64,000 bases of DNA from Silene latifolia. Taxonomy: Eukaryota > Streptophyta > Magnoliopsida > Caryophyllales > Caryophyllaceae. This document shows, piece by piece, positions 41,329 through 51,924 of this stretch. Under the pieces are notes generated by a model. The model worked only from the letters and a program-made list of their open reading frames with translations. It made no database searches and had not been told where the DNA came from. The stretch spans positions 720,658 to 784,657 of the forward strand of contig NC_133538.1 of the NCBI RefSeq assembly GCF_048544455.1. Direction: 5' to 3'. The position numbers and the translations under genes were made by a program. The number at the start of each line of letters is the position of its first letter. Position 1 is the stretch's first letter.

Positions 41329-41913
41329 GGTGTAGGTAAAGTATACCTACTCTGGTTGCCTAATATTCGACTCAGCGGCTAGCTGAGCTATTTGAGACTC
41401 CAGCTCAATGAGTTGAGCTTCTTTACGTCTATCGTCTTCTTGCAGTCGGAATGCAAGTGTCTTAACCAAAGATTTCAGCTCAGCAATGGCTTCTTTCTGT
41501 TTATCAGGAGGAGGAGCTTGTTGTTGCGGTGGACAGATAAACGGAGGCTTTTGATAGCCTCGTTAATAAGGTAGGTGTGGCGGCACAACTACAACGGAAT
41601 GGGTAGCTTGTCTACGCTGCTTGAACGCATAGCCTCGTCATTTCCCACTAAGCAAACAACTGCATTGTGCCCAGCAGCACCACATCTCCCACAGTAACCA
41701 CCTGCTGCACCATAGAATGGAACATAGGTGGAAGGTCAAAGGTACTCAAGACTTCCCTTTGACGATCTTTTACCTAGAACTGTCTAGGTAGGACCTGTAG
41801 GACCCATCAAAACAGGACTAAAGAAAAAGATGAGAACGGCCTCAAGGGATAAATCCCTTGAGGCTAAAGACAGACAAAATAAACAAGCAAATAAAGTAGT
41901 TGCCTCCCCGGCA

Positions 41914-41934
41914 ACGGCGCCAAAATTTGACAGG
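41914..41934 (-). other. Primer binding site of element F (tRNA-Asp)
   Basis: The minus strand reads aattttggcgccgtt followed by gccggggagg right after the LTR end, an intact tRNA-Asp site. Confidence 0.85.
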
Positions 41935-43334
41935 CTAGTCGTATACCTACCAAAAATAACCAAATGGCACTAACTAATATAGCTAGGGAAGTCGGGTCGA
42001 TCTCCACAGGGAGGCAAGATATCTGTTAAAGGTCCGTCTATTTGGTCACAAAATGGGGGTTTGAAATTGGTTTTCTAAACTATAAAGGCTTAAGGGAAAG
42101 AGTAGTAAAGAAAGAGCAGTAAAAAGGCAGAAAAAATGAATAAGATGATCAATAAAGAGGGAACATGTCAGGATTTCGGTTCACTATGGTAGCCTAATGA
42201 CTCAACTACAAATAGTCTATATAATTTACTGTGAGACGGATGTTGAAAGGTCCTTCCGGTCCACTTTCTATCCTAGATTTCCACTAACTTAACTTCCGTC
42301 CTCATTAGGGTAGTCTACTGTTCATGGCAGGTCTATTTAGTCCAATCTTCCGATCCAGGAATAAATTTAACCAGATTAAAGGGTAAGTTAGAAGCGTGCA
42401 CTCAACTATGTTGGTATTATAATAAATTGCCATGGGTACAGATTCTTACAAATAAGTCATCTAGCCTATTCGCTACAACGTCACATTTCTACCATAGATC
42501 CCCTAATCCAAACATGAAAGAAATTAGTTACTCATGCTATTAATGTTGTCAAGATTAATAATAATGAAATAACTAATAATAAACATGATGAAATGATAAT
42601 AAAATTGCATAAATAAAACTTAGGGCAGAAATTAAGAGAATAAAATAAGAGAATTAAAGCAAACAAAGGAAAGATTAAGATTAAAGGGAGGAAAAAATTA
42701 CAATAGCAAGAATTCCGGCGTAAAGAACACAAGATCCGAGTAAAATAATCCCAAAAGCAAAGTTACAGTGAAGAGTTTAAGGGAAAGATTAAGAGAAGAT
42801 AAAGTGGCGTAATACAAATGTTAAGCAACACGGACTATTAAAGCCCGTAAAGACTCAAAACCTCTCGATCGAGTGGTTTATGACAACTCGATCGAGGACT
42901 TCAGCAAGTAAACCACTCGATCGACCAAAAATGTTACTCGATCGAGTAAACCTGATTTCCAGCATTTCGATCGAGTAAAATAAATTACTCGATCGACCTC
43001 CTCAGCACGTGAAACCACTCGATCGACCAAGAAAAGCATTCGATCGAGTGTTCTTCTTCCAAAACAACTCCAAACTCATTGCCGACTGCTTCGTTGACCA
43101 TTCCTTCACGTATTCCAATCTAGTGCTCTCGCTCTAAAGTTCCCATCTCCTCAAAATGCATGCAAAAAAGGACAAAAGGGGTACGATTCTACTACTTTCA
43201 GGTTCATTCCTATAAAACAGACCAAATGAACCAAAGTAGCCATTTCGGGGCATAATGCAATATAAAACGGTACAAAAGTACATAGAAATACGTGCAAAAG
43301 TAGGCTAAACAGACGATATAAAATGCATGTATCA
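41935..43334 (-). repeat. 5' LTR of element F
   Basis: About 1.4 kb, TGATACATGC to CTGTCA on the minus strand. It has eight palindromes at 42865, 42888, 42917, 42938, 42967, 42989, 43019 and 43040 and no gene. It matches B's 3' LTR closely along its length. Confidence 0.9.
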
Positions 43335-43609
43335 TATAGCATGTATCATTAATTTGCACGTATATGAAATTCAATTGCCTTTTGCCTACATACATTCGGG
43401 TTAGTGGTTGGTGTCACATGTAGGGAGGCGCTTACATTTCCCTTTTCTTTCATTTTTACCCATTTAACTCCACATTAGCCAAATTTGCCTTTCTGACCCT
43501 TAACTACATTCCAAATTTAGCCTGCCTTGTCAAGCTAGTTTAGATTGTTTTGTGGTATATATTTCATTGTGCCAAGTTTGGCTTGTATCTGATGATTTGG
43601 AGTTGGTAA

Positions 43610-43740
43610 TTTATGGAGGAAGGAGGATGAAGAAAAAAAGAAGTTGACAAATTTGAAAAAAAGAATTGAAAAAAAAAATAGAAAAAGAAAAGAAAAAGCC
43701 GTGAAGAAGAAAAAAAAAAGAAAGAGAAAAAAAGTTTGTT
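43610..43740 (+). repeat. Purine-rich A/G tract, element G 3' region
   Basis: Nearly pure A/G tract 630-760 bp upstream of the LTR; it matches the position in A, B and D. Confidence 0.75.
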
Positions 43741-44146
43741 CGATGAGACGGTTTTTCTCTTATGCTTTATCATTATCTATTGAGGAGTATGTTCAGTTTG
43801 GTTTGGTTAGTTTTGGTGCCAAATGAAGGGCATATATGCTTAATTCTATAATTGAGTGAGAATCGGATGTTGTTATTTGGTTCTGTTTAGGTACTAGCTT
43901 GGCCGCCTATACCTCCACATTCCCATAAATGTTTTGCCTTTACTTGCCCATTGCCTCACTTTAACATATTTTTGTAACTCCTCGGCTGTGACAGGACCTT
44001 GGTTGGTTGGAATGTGTGTACGGTAGCTAGAATTGTCTATTATATCAGTTGCATGCATGTTTATGTGGTTCGAAGTTTAGGTGAGCCACTATTTTCTTTC
44101 TCTCTTACATTTATATGATTACCCTTTGCTTCATCAGAGAAGAGTG

Positions 44147-44193
44147 ACCCGTGAGAGTCCATCATTAAAGGTCTTGTAAGGTCGACGGTTCAG
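44147..44193 (+). other. Conserved GTGAGAGTCC box, element G
   Basis: acccgtgagagtcc, then cttgtaaggtcgacggttcag, ending 179 bp before the LTR. Confidence 0.7.
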
Positions 44194-44678
44194 CTCTATT
44201 ATAAACGTCTTACAACTCGTTTGCATTTGACTGTTTCGCTTTAAGTATTAGTTTGCCTGCATTAAATTGGTTTAAGTGGACATTTGTAGCTAGCTCTGAG
44301 TTTTCTTTCCCGTTCCATTTACTTTGCATTTAGTTTACTCGAGGACGAGTAAAGGTTTTGTTTGGAGAGATTTGATACGTGCATTTTATATAGTCTTTTT
44401 AGGCCTCTTTATGCACGTATTTCTATGCTATCCTCGTAGTTTTATGCTACGAAATGTCCCGAATACTCTACTTTGGTTTGTTTTGCCTTATTTGCAGGAA
44501 TGGACCAAAAAATAGTAGAATAAAGCCTTTTATCGACCGTCTTGCATGCATTTGGAGGAAGAGTGAATTCGGAGCGGAAATGTTGCTGCCTTAGGATGCG
44601 TGAGGTCATTTTGGGAGGAAAAAACAACAAGTTGTAGTTGAAACTGACGAAACAAGTGGCTGGCTAAGTTGAAATCAC

Positions 44679-44860
44679 TCGATCGAAGGCTTTATTGGTC
44701 GATCGAGTGCTTTTGGATGGAAGAAGACCTCGATTGAGTATTATATTTACTCGATCGAAATGCTGATTATAGGGTTTCCTCGATCGAGTGGTTTTTCTAC
44801 TCGATCGAGAGGTTTGGGCTTGTTTATGTTCGATCGAGCAGTTTCAAATGGCTCGATCGA
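44679..44860 (+). repeat. Palindrome array in G 3' LTR
   Basis: Pairs show complementary arms: outer CACT/AGTG in the first pair, inner GAGTA/TACTC in the second, inner GAGC/GCTC in the fourth. Confidence 0.92.
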
Positions 44861-44928
44861 GTTTTTTTTCTATGGGCTCGGGCCTTTTTAGCTTTATTTC
44901 GTTTCTAGGTCCAATAAATTATATTTCC

Positions 44929-44936
44929 TATAAATA
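44929..44936 (+). promoter_or_regulatory. TATA box in G LTR
   Basis: TATAAATA, about 70 bp downstream of the palindrome array. Confidence 0.6.
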
Positions 44937-45702
44937 GGAAGACGACAGATGACATGAGGGACCACTTTTATATATTATTTTTCCCCTGTTACTGCTGCTA
45001 CTTGGTTTATCTCTACTTTTGGGATCTTATTTAGTAATTCTCTTCTTTATTCTCTCTTTAATTGACAATGTTATTTACTTCTTCATCTTCTACTTTTGTT
45101 CTATTTATTATGTCTAGCTAATTCCCCTGCTAGGATTTAGGGGAGTCGATGAATCGTTTGTTAATTGCTAATTAGGTTTATAAATCCTTTGTTGTTGTTA
45201 AGTTTATGTTGTTAATCACTGCCTTAAACTGTATAGAGCTATTTGAATCGATGCATTTAGCCTTTTTAACATTGGTAAGCCTTGACCTAGACCGGAAGGT
45301 TGGAAGGGGTGAGACCTGCAGTGAACAATAAGATGCTTTAGTGAGGGCGGAAGCTAAGCTAATAGTATTTTAGGGCGAATTGAGACCGGAAGGAGATATT
45401 CGTTGCCCCTTAGACCGACACATCGACTGATCTGTGACCTTAGCTACAATTAACTGACATTCATTAATGACCCGACAATCCTAGTTCTCTCTCTCTTCTA
45501 TTAATTCCTCTTATTCTTTTCTCTCTTCCTTTAATCTCATTTAGTTTAGTTTATTCAACTCAAACCCCCATCCTGTGACCATAGACAGACGGAATTGACG
45601 AGTAGATAGTAACCGCCTCCCTGTGGAGATCTACCCTACTTACCGCTGACTTCTGTTAGTAGTAGCTAGGTATTTATTTTTCGTACTGAAACGACGGTAT
45701 CA

Positions 45703-46268
45703 GAGAGGCTGTGTCATTTGAATTGAGAGTCTTAGACCCACGGCCCCCTCTTCCATAGCTCCTTGTGCTTGCGGCTAACCTTTCTATAATTTCATTTGCT
45801 TCCGCCACGGAGTAGGTGTCAACCCCTCCACCTGTAGCGGCATTCACCATTCTTTGGTCTTGTTGAGTAAGACCATCACAAAAGTTCACTAGTAGGTCGT
45901 CACTACTTAGCCCGTGGTATGGACAAGCTTTCACTTGGATCTTGTTCCGGAGAAGTGATGGCCTTCTTGGCATGGTTGTGTCTTGAATCGGGGTAGAACG
46001 TTTCAAGAAATGCCGATTTCATGGCCTTCCAAGTACGAATTGTACCCGGTGGAAGGTAGAATAGCCAATCTTTTGCCGCATCTTGTAAAGAGAATGGAAA
46101 AGCCCTCAATTTGAATTGGTCTTCTGTGACACCATTTGGTATAGCTCCCTCGCACATTATGTGGAATTCGGAGAGATGACGGTTGGGGTCATCCCCTGCA
46201 TGCCCATAAAACTTGGGTAAATTTAGGATAAAGTAACCCTTCAACTCAAAGTTTGCATTAACTCCCAT
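45703..46268 (-). pseudogene. Gag, element H (frameshifted, truncated)
   Basis: Frame 46268-45903 holds the gag core (NLPKFYGHAGDDPNRHLSEF, GVTEDQFKLRAFPFSLQDAA, WLFYLPPGTIRTWKAMKSAF). After a frameshift near 45950 the next frame continues ACPYHGLSSDDLLVNFCDGL to a Gly/Arg-rich end, where G is inserted. It would form particles and bind RNA; the zinc knuckle is not in the window. Upstream, 46269-46630 has stops in all frames with relics of the N-terminus. Confidence 0.8.
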
Positions 46269-46634
46269 GGGTGGGTAGGCAATGCATAAGGGTTAAGTAT
46301 CATAGTTTCTCGCTCGGAGCTCTCGGATGGTTCTTGTATCATTAGCCATTTGTGGATATTCTACTTCTATTAGTTCAACCGAAAGAGGTGTAGAAGGTTC
46401 CACTTCAACATATTCGTCCCGTTGAGGTCGTTGATACCAAGGATTGGTGAATAACCAAGAATATGCTTCAAATTCGTCCTCCGTCTAAATTTGACTCACT
46501 ACCTTGGTGTTGAGACCTAGGCATATACCTTTACACTAAACAAGATAGATTAGAACTACCACTTACTTTTAACAATAACAAGGAAGTAAGAACAACAAAG
46601 CATAAATCACAACTCAAGTTCTAGTTATGTTGCC

Positions 46635-46658
46635 TTCCCCGACAATGGCGCCAAAATT
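46635..46658 (-). other. Primer binding site of element H (tRNA-Asp type)
   Basis: The minus strand reads aattttggcgcca followed by ttgtcgggga, close to the tRNA-Asp complement with changes in the middle. Confidence 0.78.
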
Positions 46659-48143
46659 TGATAGATAAATTGCCGGTCGTCGTTATTACTAGAATTAACT
46701 ATCAAATTAACGATTTATAGACCTAACTAAACTCTACTAACTACTATCAATAAAGTAGTAAAATGGTAAGCTAGGGTCGAACCCAAGGGAAGGACCTTTA
46801 ACTAAGACTTGAATTGTAAACTATTTAAGACACTAATGAAAATTTAGACTCGACAAATTAAATTTAATCACAAACAATGGATATTAACAATGGTCAACTT
46901 GTAAAAGACATAGTTGGAAAAGGCATTTGGTTGAAAATAAACATGAAAAAGAGTAAAATTGGAGACTTTCCTATTGAGAAAATTTAACAAACAACTAGTA
47001 TGCAAGAATCAATATAAAGGAGAAACTTGGTGTAACAAGGCTCAACAACTACTTTCTAAGCACAAAGATCCTCTCTTTTTCTTCCCTTAACAATTACTCA
47101 ACAACTTTTGTAAGATGGTGATTACTTGCTCCTAAGCTAGAGTAGTTAATCCTACTTATATGGTCACTCAATTGAAAACCACAACAAGGCTTACACAGAA
47201 GAGCACTAAGATCAATTCCAAACAAAAGAAGTCAAGATTAATCCTTTAGGAGGCTGAATCCATCTATCCTAAGGATCAACATGCAGATTCCACTCACAAA
47301 GATGCAAACTTTAAACCAAATTCACAAAGATGTAAGCTTGTTACTAGGATTGTAATAGTAAGATGATTAACATGCAAGGTTAGCTACTCCCAACACAATA
47401 ACATCTAACATAAACATGAATATCAAGGAATATGTAACAATTATTGAGGAAAGATTAAGAGATTCTTACAAAGCTTAAGGAATTGTAGTGTTTAACAAAT
47501 TACACCAAGCAAAAGGTCTAGCCTTCCATAACCATAGATAAATCCAAAGTTAATGGAAAGATTACCATCAAAATCCAACTAAAGATTATAACTTTCTCCA
47601 AAATACTATGTTTGTCCTTCATACAAGTTTCTGAGATTATTCAATAATACGATGATGATTTTATGGTCTTCAAACCATGAACTATATATATGGTTGCACT
47701 CCCTTCTAGGTTAAACATGCTTTTGGGCTTTTACGGAATGGCTTAAGACGGATTATCAACACTCAAAGGCTGAGGAGAACGCAGGCTGGGTCACCCAACG
47801 CAGGCTTCGTCCTGGGCTGAACTCCGCTCCAATATTGCTTCTTCTTTAACGCTCCTTTCACCATTTGGCCTCCATGCTTGTTGACCAAGGGATGACAACT
47901 CTATTGCTAGCTCGTGGAGAGACTGTCTTCACTTTATTGCTTGCTTTAGGGACGGGGTTAGAGGCACTTGCTCGGGATTCCGAGCTCTCTTTAAAAATCA
48001 TGCTCCAACCATGCATTAAAACACGTTAATCATAATAGCCAATGGGTCGGGAAGGCTAGTCCAATACTCCGACAAAACACCCTTAAATTAAACCAAACTA
48101 GGCCTAAGAAGGCCTTAATGACTCGACACTTTTGACTCCATCA
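46659..48143 (-). repeat. 5' LTR of element H
   Basis: About 1.49 kb, bounded by the primer site and by the resumption of copia coding sequence. The ends are TGATGGAGTC and CTATCA on the minus strand. Only one LTR is in the window, so the start is inferred from the end of copia RT similarity. No gene inside. Confidence 0.72.
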
Positions 48144-49160
48144 ACGTGGAAGCTAGCTTAGCGCCTAAGAGACCCGTTTCAGTAACAATTTCAAGAGTGT
48201 ATTTGCGTTGGTTAAGAAAAGTTCCTTTGGCACTACGAGCGACTTCAAGACCAAGAAAATATTTTAAAGGACCTAAATCCTTCATATAAAAGCAGCAGTG
48301 TAAATACTCCTTAAACGAGGAGATTGCAGAAGAATCATTCCTCGCAATAACAAGATCATCGACATAGATTAGAACGTGTAAGCGTACCTCATTGCTGGAC
48401 TAAGTAAAAAAGCGAATAATAAGAGTAAGACTGACAAAACCCATAATCACGTAGGGCACCAGCAAGCTTAGCAAACCAGCAGCGAGGAGCTTGACGGAGA
48501 CCATATAAAGACTTCTTCAAGCGACAAACTTTTACCCTCATGTCGGTGACTGAAACCCGGAGGAAGCTTCATATAAACTTCTTCAGCTAAGTCCCCATGT
48601 AAGAAAGCATTGTGCACATCTATTTGGTGTAATTCCTATTTTTTTACAGCTGCAACAGCCAGAAAAGTACGGATAGTAATCATTTTAACATCAGGAGCGA
48701 ATGTTTCACCGTAATCTAACCCTTCCACCTGATGGTTGCCAAAAACAACCAGCTGAGCTTTTAGTCGTTCAACGGAGCCATCAGATTTATATTTTATTTT
48801 ATAAACTCAGCGACAACCGAGTGCTTTCTTATCGGGAAGAAGATCAGATAATTCCCAAGTGCCATTATTTTTAAGGGCATTAATCTCTTCTTGCATTGCT
48901 TGATACCACCCGTCGTCTCAAATAGCATCCTTGAAAGACGGAGGTTCAACTCCTGCAGTTATAGCTGCGAGAAAATTTCTATGTTGACTAGAAAACTTAT
49001 GACAATTAACGTAACTTGCTAAAGTATAAGGAGTACCTGAGGGCGATGGAGGCGGACTCGGTGAGCTAGATGGAGATGGACTTTGAGTAGTATCAAGCAC
49101 ATACCCGCGCAGCCTGGAATTAGGAAACTTAAGCCTATGGCCACGGACAAGGTTGGGCAC
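48144..49160 (-). pseudogene. Copia reverse transcriptase (partial), element I
   Basis: The frame from 49160 starts after a Pro/Ser-rich linker and shows WYQAMQEEINALKNNGTWEL, then stops and resumes with [37 protein letters not shown] and, after a frameshift near 48500, the catalytic YVDDLVIARND at about 48345-48375 and DLGPLKYFLGLEVARS. It is cut at 48144 by H. It would copy RNA to DNA. There are stops near 48916, 48810 and 48640. Confidence 0.85.
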
Positions 49161-49169
49161 AACCGTGGA

Positions 49170-50213
49170 CTACGCAACGGTAGGTCCGGTAGCGGATGTA
49201 GTGGGCTCGGTAGTGTGATGCGTGGTAGAGGGCTCTGGCTCGGTCGTAGAAACCTCATCTGCTGGGTCAAGTGAGTCGGTAATTTCATCAGGAACGATGG
49301 GCGGGTTTGAATCAACAGGTGCAGAAGGAGTGACCAAATCATATGGAAACACAGTCTCATGAAAAATAACGTCGCGGGAAACAAGGAATGTTTCCGTCTC
49401 TAAGTCAAAAACTTTCCACCCATTTTTATTGTGAGGATACCCCAGAAAGGTACATTTACGGCCGCGTGGCTCAAAATTATCACCGCGAGTCTTTTGATTA
49501 TGAACAAAGAACAGACAACCAAAAACCCGTAAATTCGCATAACATGGAGTAACACCCAGTAAAGCTTCATATGGCGTTTTATGTGCAAGAAGAGCAGAGG
49601 GAATGTGATTAATTAAATATGCAGCAGTAAGAATGCAGTCACCCCAAAACTTTTTAGGAAGATTGCCTTGAAAAAGTAAAGCCCGAGCAACATTAAGGAT
49701 GTGGCGATGCTTACGTTCGACACGCACATTTTGTTGAGACATGGCAACACAAGAAGTTTGAAATTGTATTCCATGCTGCAAAAAATATCCCGCCATACAA
49801 TTAAACTCATTTCCGTTATCACTACGAATGACCTTCACCTGTTTAGAAAATTGTGTATGAACCATAGAGAGAAAATTCATAAACATTTCTGTAACTTCTG
49901 TTTTGTCGAGCAGCAAATAAACCCAAACGGATCGAGAGCAATCATCAACTATTGTCAAAAAAAATTTAGCACCACATGATGAGGAGATACGATACGGACC
50001 CCATAGGTCGTAATGTATTAAATTAAAAATTGTAAAAGCAATATTGTCACTTAAATCAAAACTGTGAGGAGTTTGTTTGGCAAGATGACATACGTCACAC
50101 ACTGAGTGTTTATTCAAATTAATAGTATGGGCTAAGGGAATAAATTTGACTACTTTATCACCCGGATGGTCAAGCCTTCGATGCCATATATTATAGGACC
50201 CCACCGAGCCCAC
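49170..50213 (-). pseudogene. Copia integrase, element I
   Basis: Open for 347 codons. The zinc-binding HHCC part is visible (HRRLDHPGDKVV, then CDVCHLAKQ). The catalytic core shows the first Asp in HYDLWGPYRISS, the second in VIRSDNGNEF and the Glu in VRVERKHRHILNVA; then NHIPSALLAHKTPYEALLG and a Pro/Ser/Thr-rich tail. It is in the same frame as the gag-protease part, which is separated from it by two in-frame stops at about 50308 and 50250. The core itself is intact. In copia elements it is part of one polyprotein. Confidence 0.88.
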
Positions 50214-50306
50214 TGTATTAACCGTCGTGGGCCTATCCTCAAGCTAAAGTAAATAAAGTCCATCTCGTAGCTCACCTACTCCAATCATCATCCTCGAGGA
50301 ATGGTC

Positions 50307-51671
50307 CTATATAAGACAAGCATCTTTAGGAAATTGCAAAATATAATCATTGTCAACACTTAACTGCGATACAGAAATTAAATTATAAGTTAAGCTCGGA
50401 ACAAACAACACTCGATGAAGGGTAATTTTATTATTGACACACATTGTCCCCATTATGGTAGCCAATACACACTGCCCATTTGGCAGACCGACGGACCGTG
50501 GTGAGATCTTGGTATGATCCACAAACAAAGACGAATCACCTGTGACATGATTAGACGCACCGGTATCGATAATCAATTTAGCATACATACCAGACAACCG
50601 ATCAGAGGATGCAATTGAATAAGTGACAAACGAGTCAGCTGGTGTAGTGGTTAGGGCATTGGCACGAACAAACGATCCAACATCGACACTGCCTTGCCCA
50701 CCCGAGGTACCTGCCCTTGCATCCTGTCCTCTGCTACGATGCAATTCAGCCAAGGTGCGAGGCCGACTATTCCACCAATCCAGGAATTTGTTTCGCTTTA
50801 TAAAACAGGAGTTAAGATCATGACCATGAATGGTACAGTGAGAATAATACAACTTATGGCTTTCCAATTTCTCTTTTTCACAGATGGCCTTCCAATCGGC
50901 GGGAGTACGAGACACCCCTGGAACAGCAGAAGTAACTATGTCGGGAACATCAGGCGGCGTTGAGGTTTCACCAAGTAAACACTCAACCTGCAAAGCGACG
51001 TGATATCCATGGTTGATGGTAGGCAAAGGTTCGAGTTGAAATTGTTGAGTGCGAAGATTACCATATAAGGTACTATCGAGTCCCATAAAAAATTGGTGAA
51101 GCCGTTTGTTGTCAAGGCGCTTGACGGCTTGGACAGAGATGTCACAAAGACACCTCCCACACTTACACGTGAAAGGTGGCTCACAGATAGCAAGGGCGTC
51201 CCATAATATTTTCAATTTTCCATAGTATGTAGTAACAGACATACCTTTCATTTGTTTGCAATTATCGAGTTCGGTTTTGAGAGCATGAATTGACATACCA
51301 TCAACGATGGCAAAACGCTCCTCGAGATCGTTCCACAAGGCGGCTGCCTCCTCGACATACGGAACACTTTCAAGAAAGGTGGGGTCAATTGTATTTCGAA
51401 GCCACTGAACAATGGTGCAATTGACAACCTCCCATTGTTCAAGCATTGATGTATCTGTCGATTTTTTAACACAGCCATCACAAAAGCCGAATTTGCGACG
51501 AGATTTTAGCGACATACGCATAGAATGACTCCAATATTCATAGTTATTACTCGTTAATAGGACCAGAGAGATTTCGATGCCAGGTATATCACTATTGCTG
51601 AGAAAAAAAGGAGAAAGGGGATCGATTTTTAGAGTTGTTGCGGATTGATCAGGAGTTGCTTCGCCTGCCAT
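50307..51671 (-). pseudogene. Copia gag-protease, element I
   Basis: 454 codons opening MAGEATPDQSATTLKIDPLS. The copia gag domain is clear (VLLTSNNYEYWSHSMRMSLK, KSTDTSMLEQWEVVNCTIVQ, GLDSTLYGNLRTQQ). A Cys/His cluster YYSHCTIHGHDLNSCF resembles a zinc knuckle. The protease has the canonical active site LIIDTGASNHVTG and VSQLSVDNDYILQF. It ends in a TAG in the same frame as the integrase. The start Met lies 57 bases from the LTR end. As a piece it is open, but the polyprotein is broken downstream. Confidence 0.85.
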
Positions 51672-51727
51672 GTCGAGAGGATGACGCCATTATAGGGTAA
51701 TTTTTTTTTAGGTTAGGTTCGATACCA

Positions 51728-51924
51728 TGTCAGGAGAATTGAGTAGAAAGCTCTGTCGATTTCATTAATCAAACGAGTTTATATAATACAAGAGTTCCTA
51801 TAAAATAGGAAGGAAAATCATCGGGATATGATTCCCATATCAAACTGATATGATATGATAATATCGTATCAAACTGATAAGATACGTTATTATTTGCTAA
51901 ATATATAATATTAAGCCTAATACA
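51728..51924 (-). repeat. 5' LTR of copia element I
   Basis: A 197-bp LTR, TGTATTAGGC to CTGACA on the minus strand, followed by tggtatcgaacct. The first seven bases match the usual copia primer site for initiator tRNA-Met (tggtatc), the rest does not. It holds repeats of atatgata/tatcatat type near 51830-51880. Confidence 0.75.

Larger units (their letters stand above)
39376..43334 (-). mobile_element. Element F: Athila-like, heavily deleted, minus strand
   Basis: Read on the minus strand: 5' LTR (43334 to 41935), intact tRNA-Asp primer site, a remnant of gag, a linker frame with palindromes, a leader with a second palindrome array, and tracts 1 and 2, cut at CATAG (39376-39380) by element B. 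Protease, RT, RNase H, integrase and most of gag are absent. Its LTR is very similar to B's LTR. The rest of F lies left of B, outside the window. Confidence 0.88.
43335..45702 (+). mobile_element. Element G: 3' end of an Athila-like element
   Basis: It starts inside the 3' non-coding region (homologous to B from about 28316), contains a purine-rich tract (43610-43740), the GTGAGAGTCC box (44147-44193), hairpin CTCG-AGGA-CGAG (44338-44349), a polypurine tract and a 3' LTR (44373-45702). F interrupts it on the left. There are no coding regions; 43335-44372 is non-coding. Confidence 0.85.
44373..45702 (+). repeat. 3' LTR of element G
   Basis: 1330 bp, TGATACGTGC to GGTATCA. It has eight palindromes at 44679, 44699, 44730, 44751, 44780, 44801, 44830 and 44853 (steps 20, 31, 21, 29, 21, 29, 23), TATAAATA at 44929-44936 and GGAAG repeats at about 45290-45395. 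Confidence 0.9.
45703..48143 (-). mobile_element. Element H: Athila-like, minus strand, 5' part
   Basis: Read on the minus strand: LTR (48143 to 46659), tRNA-Asp-type primer site, broken gag, then cut by element G. Its LTR starts TGATGGAGTC and is unrelated in sequence to the LTRs of A, B, D, F and G. It has no TCGATCGA array. A small region with gcaggctgggtcacccaacg near 47780-47830 is the only comparable short inverted repeat. Confidence 0.8.
48144..51924 (-). mobile_element. Element I: Ty1/copia retrotransposon, 5' part
   Basis: Read on the minus strand: short LTR (51924 to 51728), gag-protease, integrase and RT, in the order protease-integrase-RT that defines Ty1/copia. H is inserted after the YVDD part of RT, so the RT end, RNase H and 3' LTR are outside the window. 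Several stops show it is inactive. It is the outermost layer of the left nest and is also the most decayed. Confidence 0.9.

Noticed and set aside
47780..47830. Palindrome array in H's LTR
   Set aside because: Only one short imperfect inverted repeat around ctgggtcacccaac is visible, too little to call an array.
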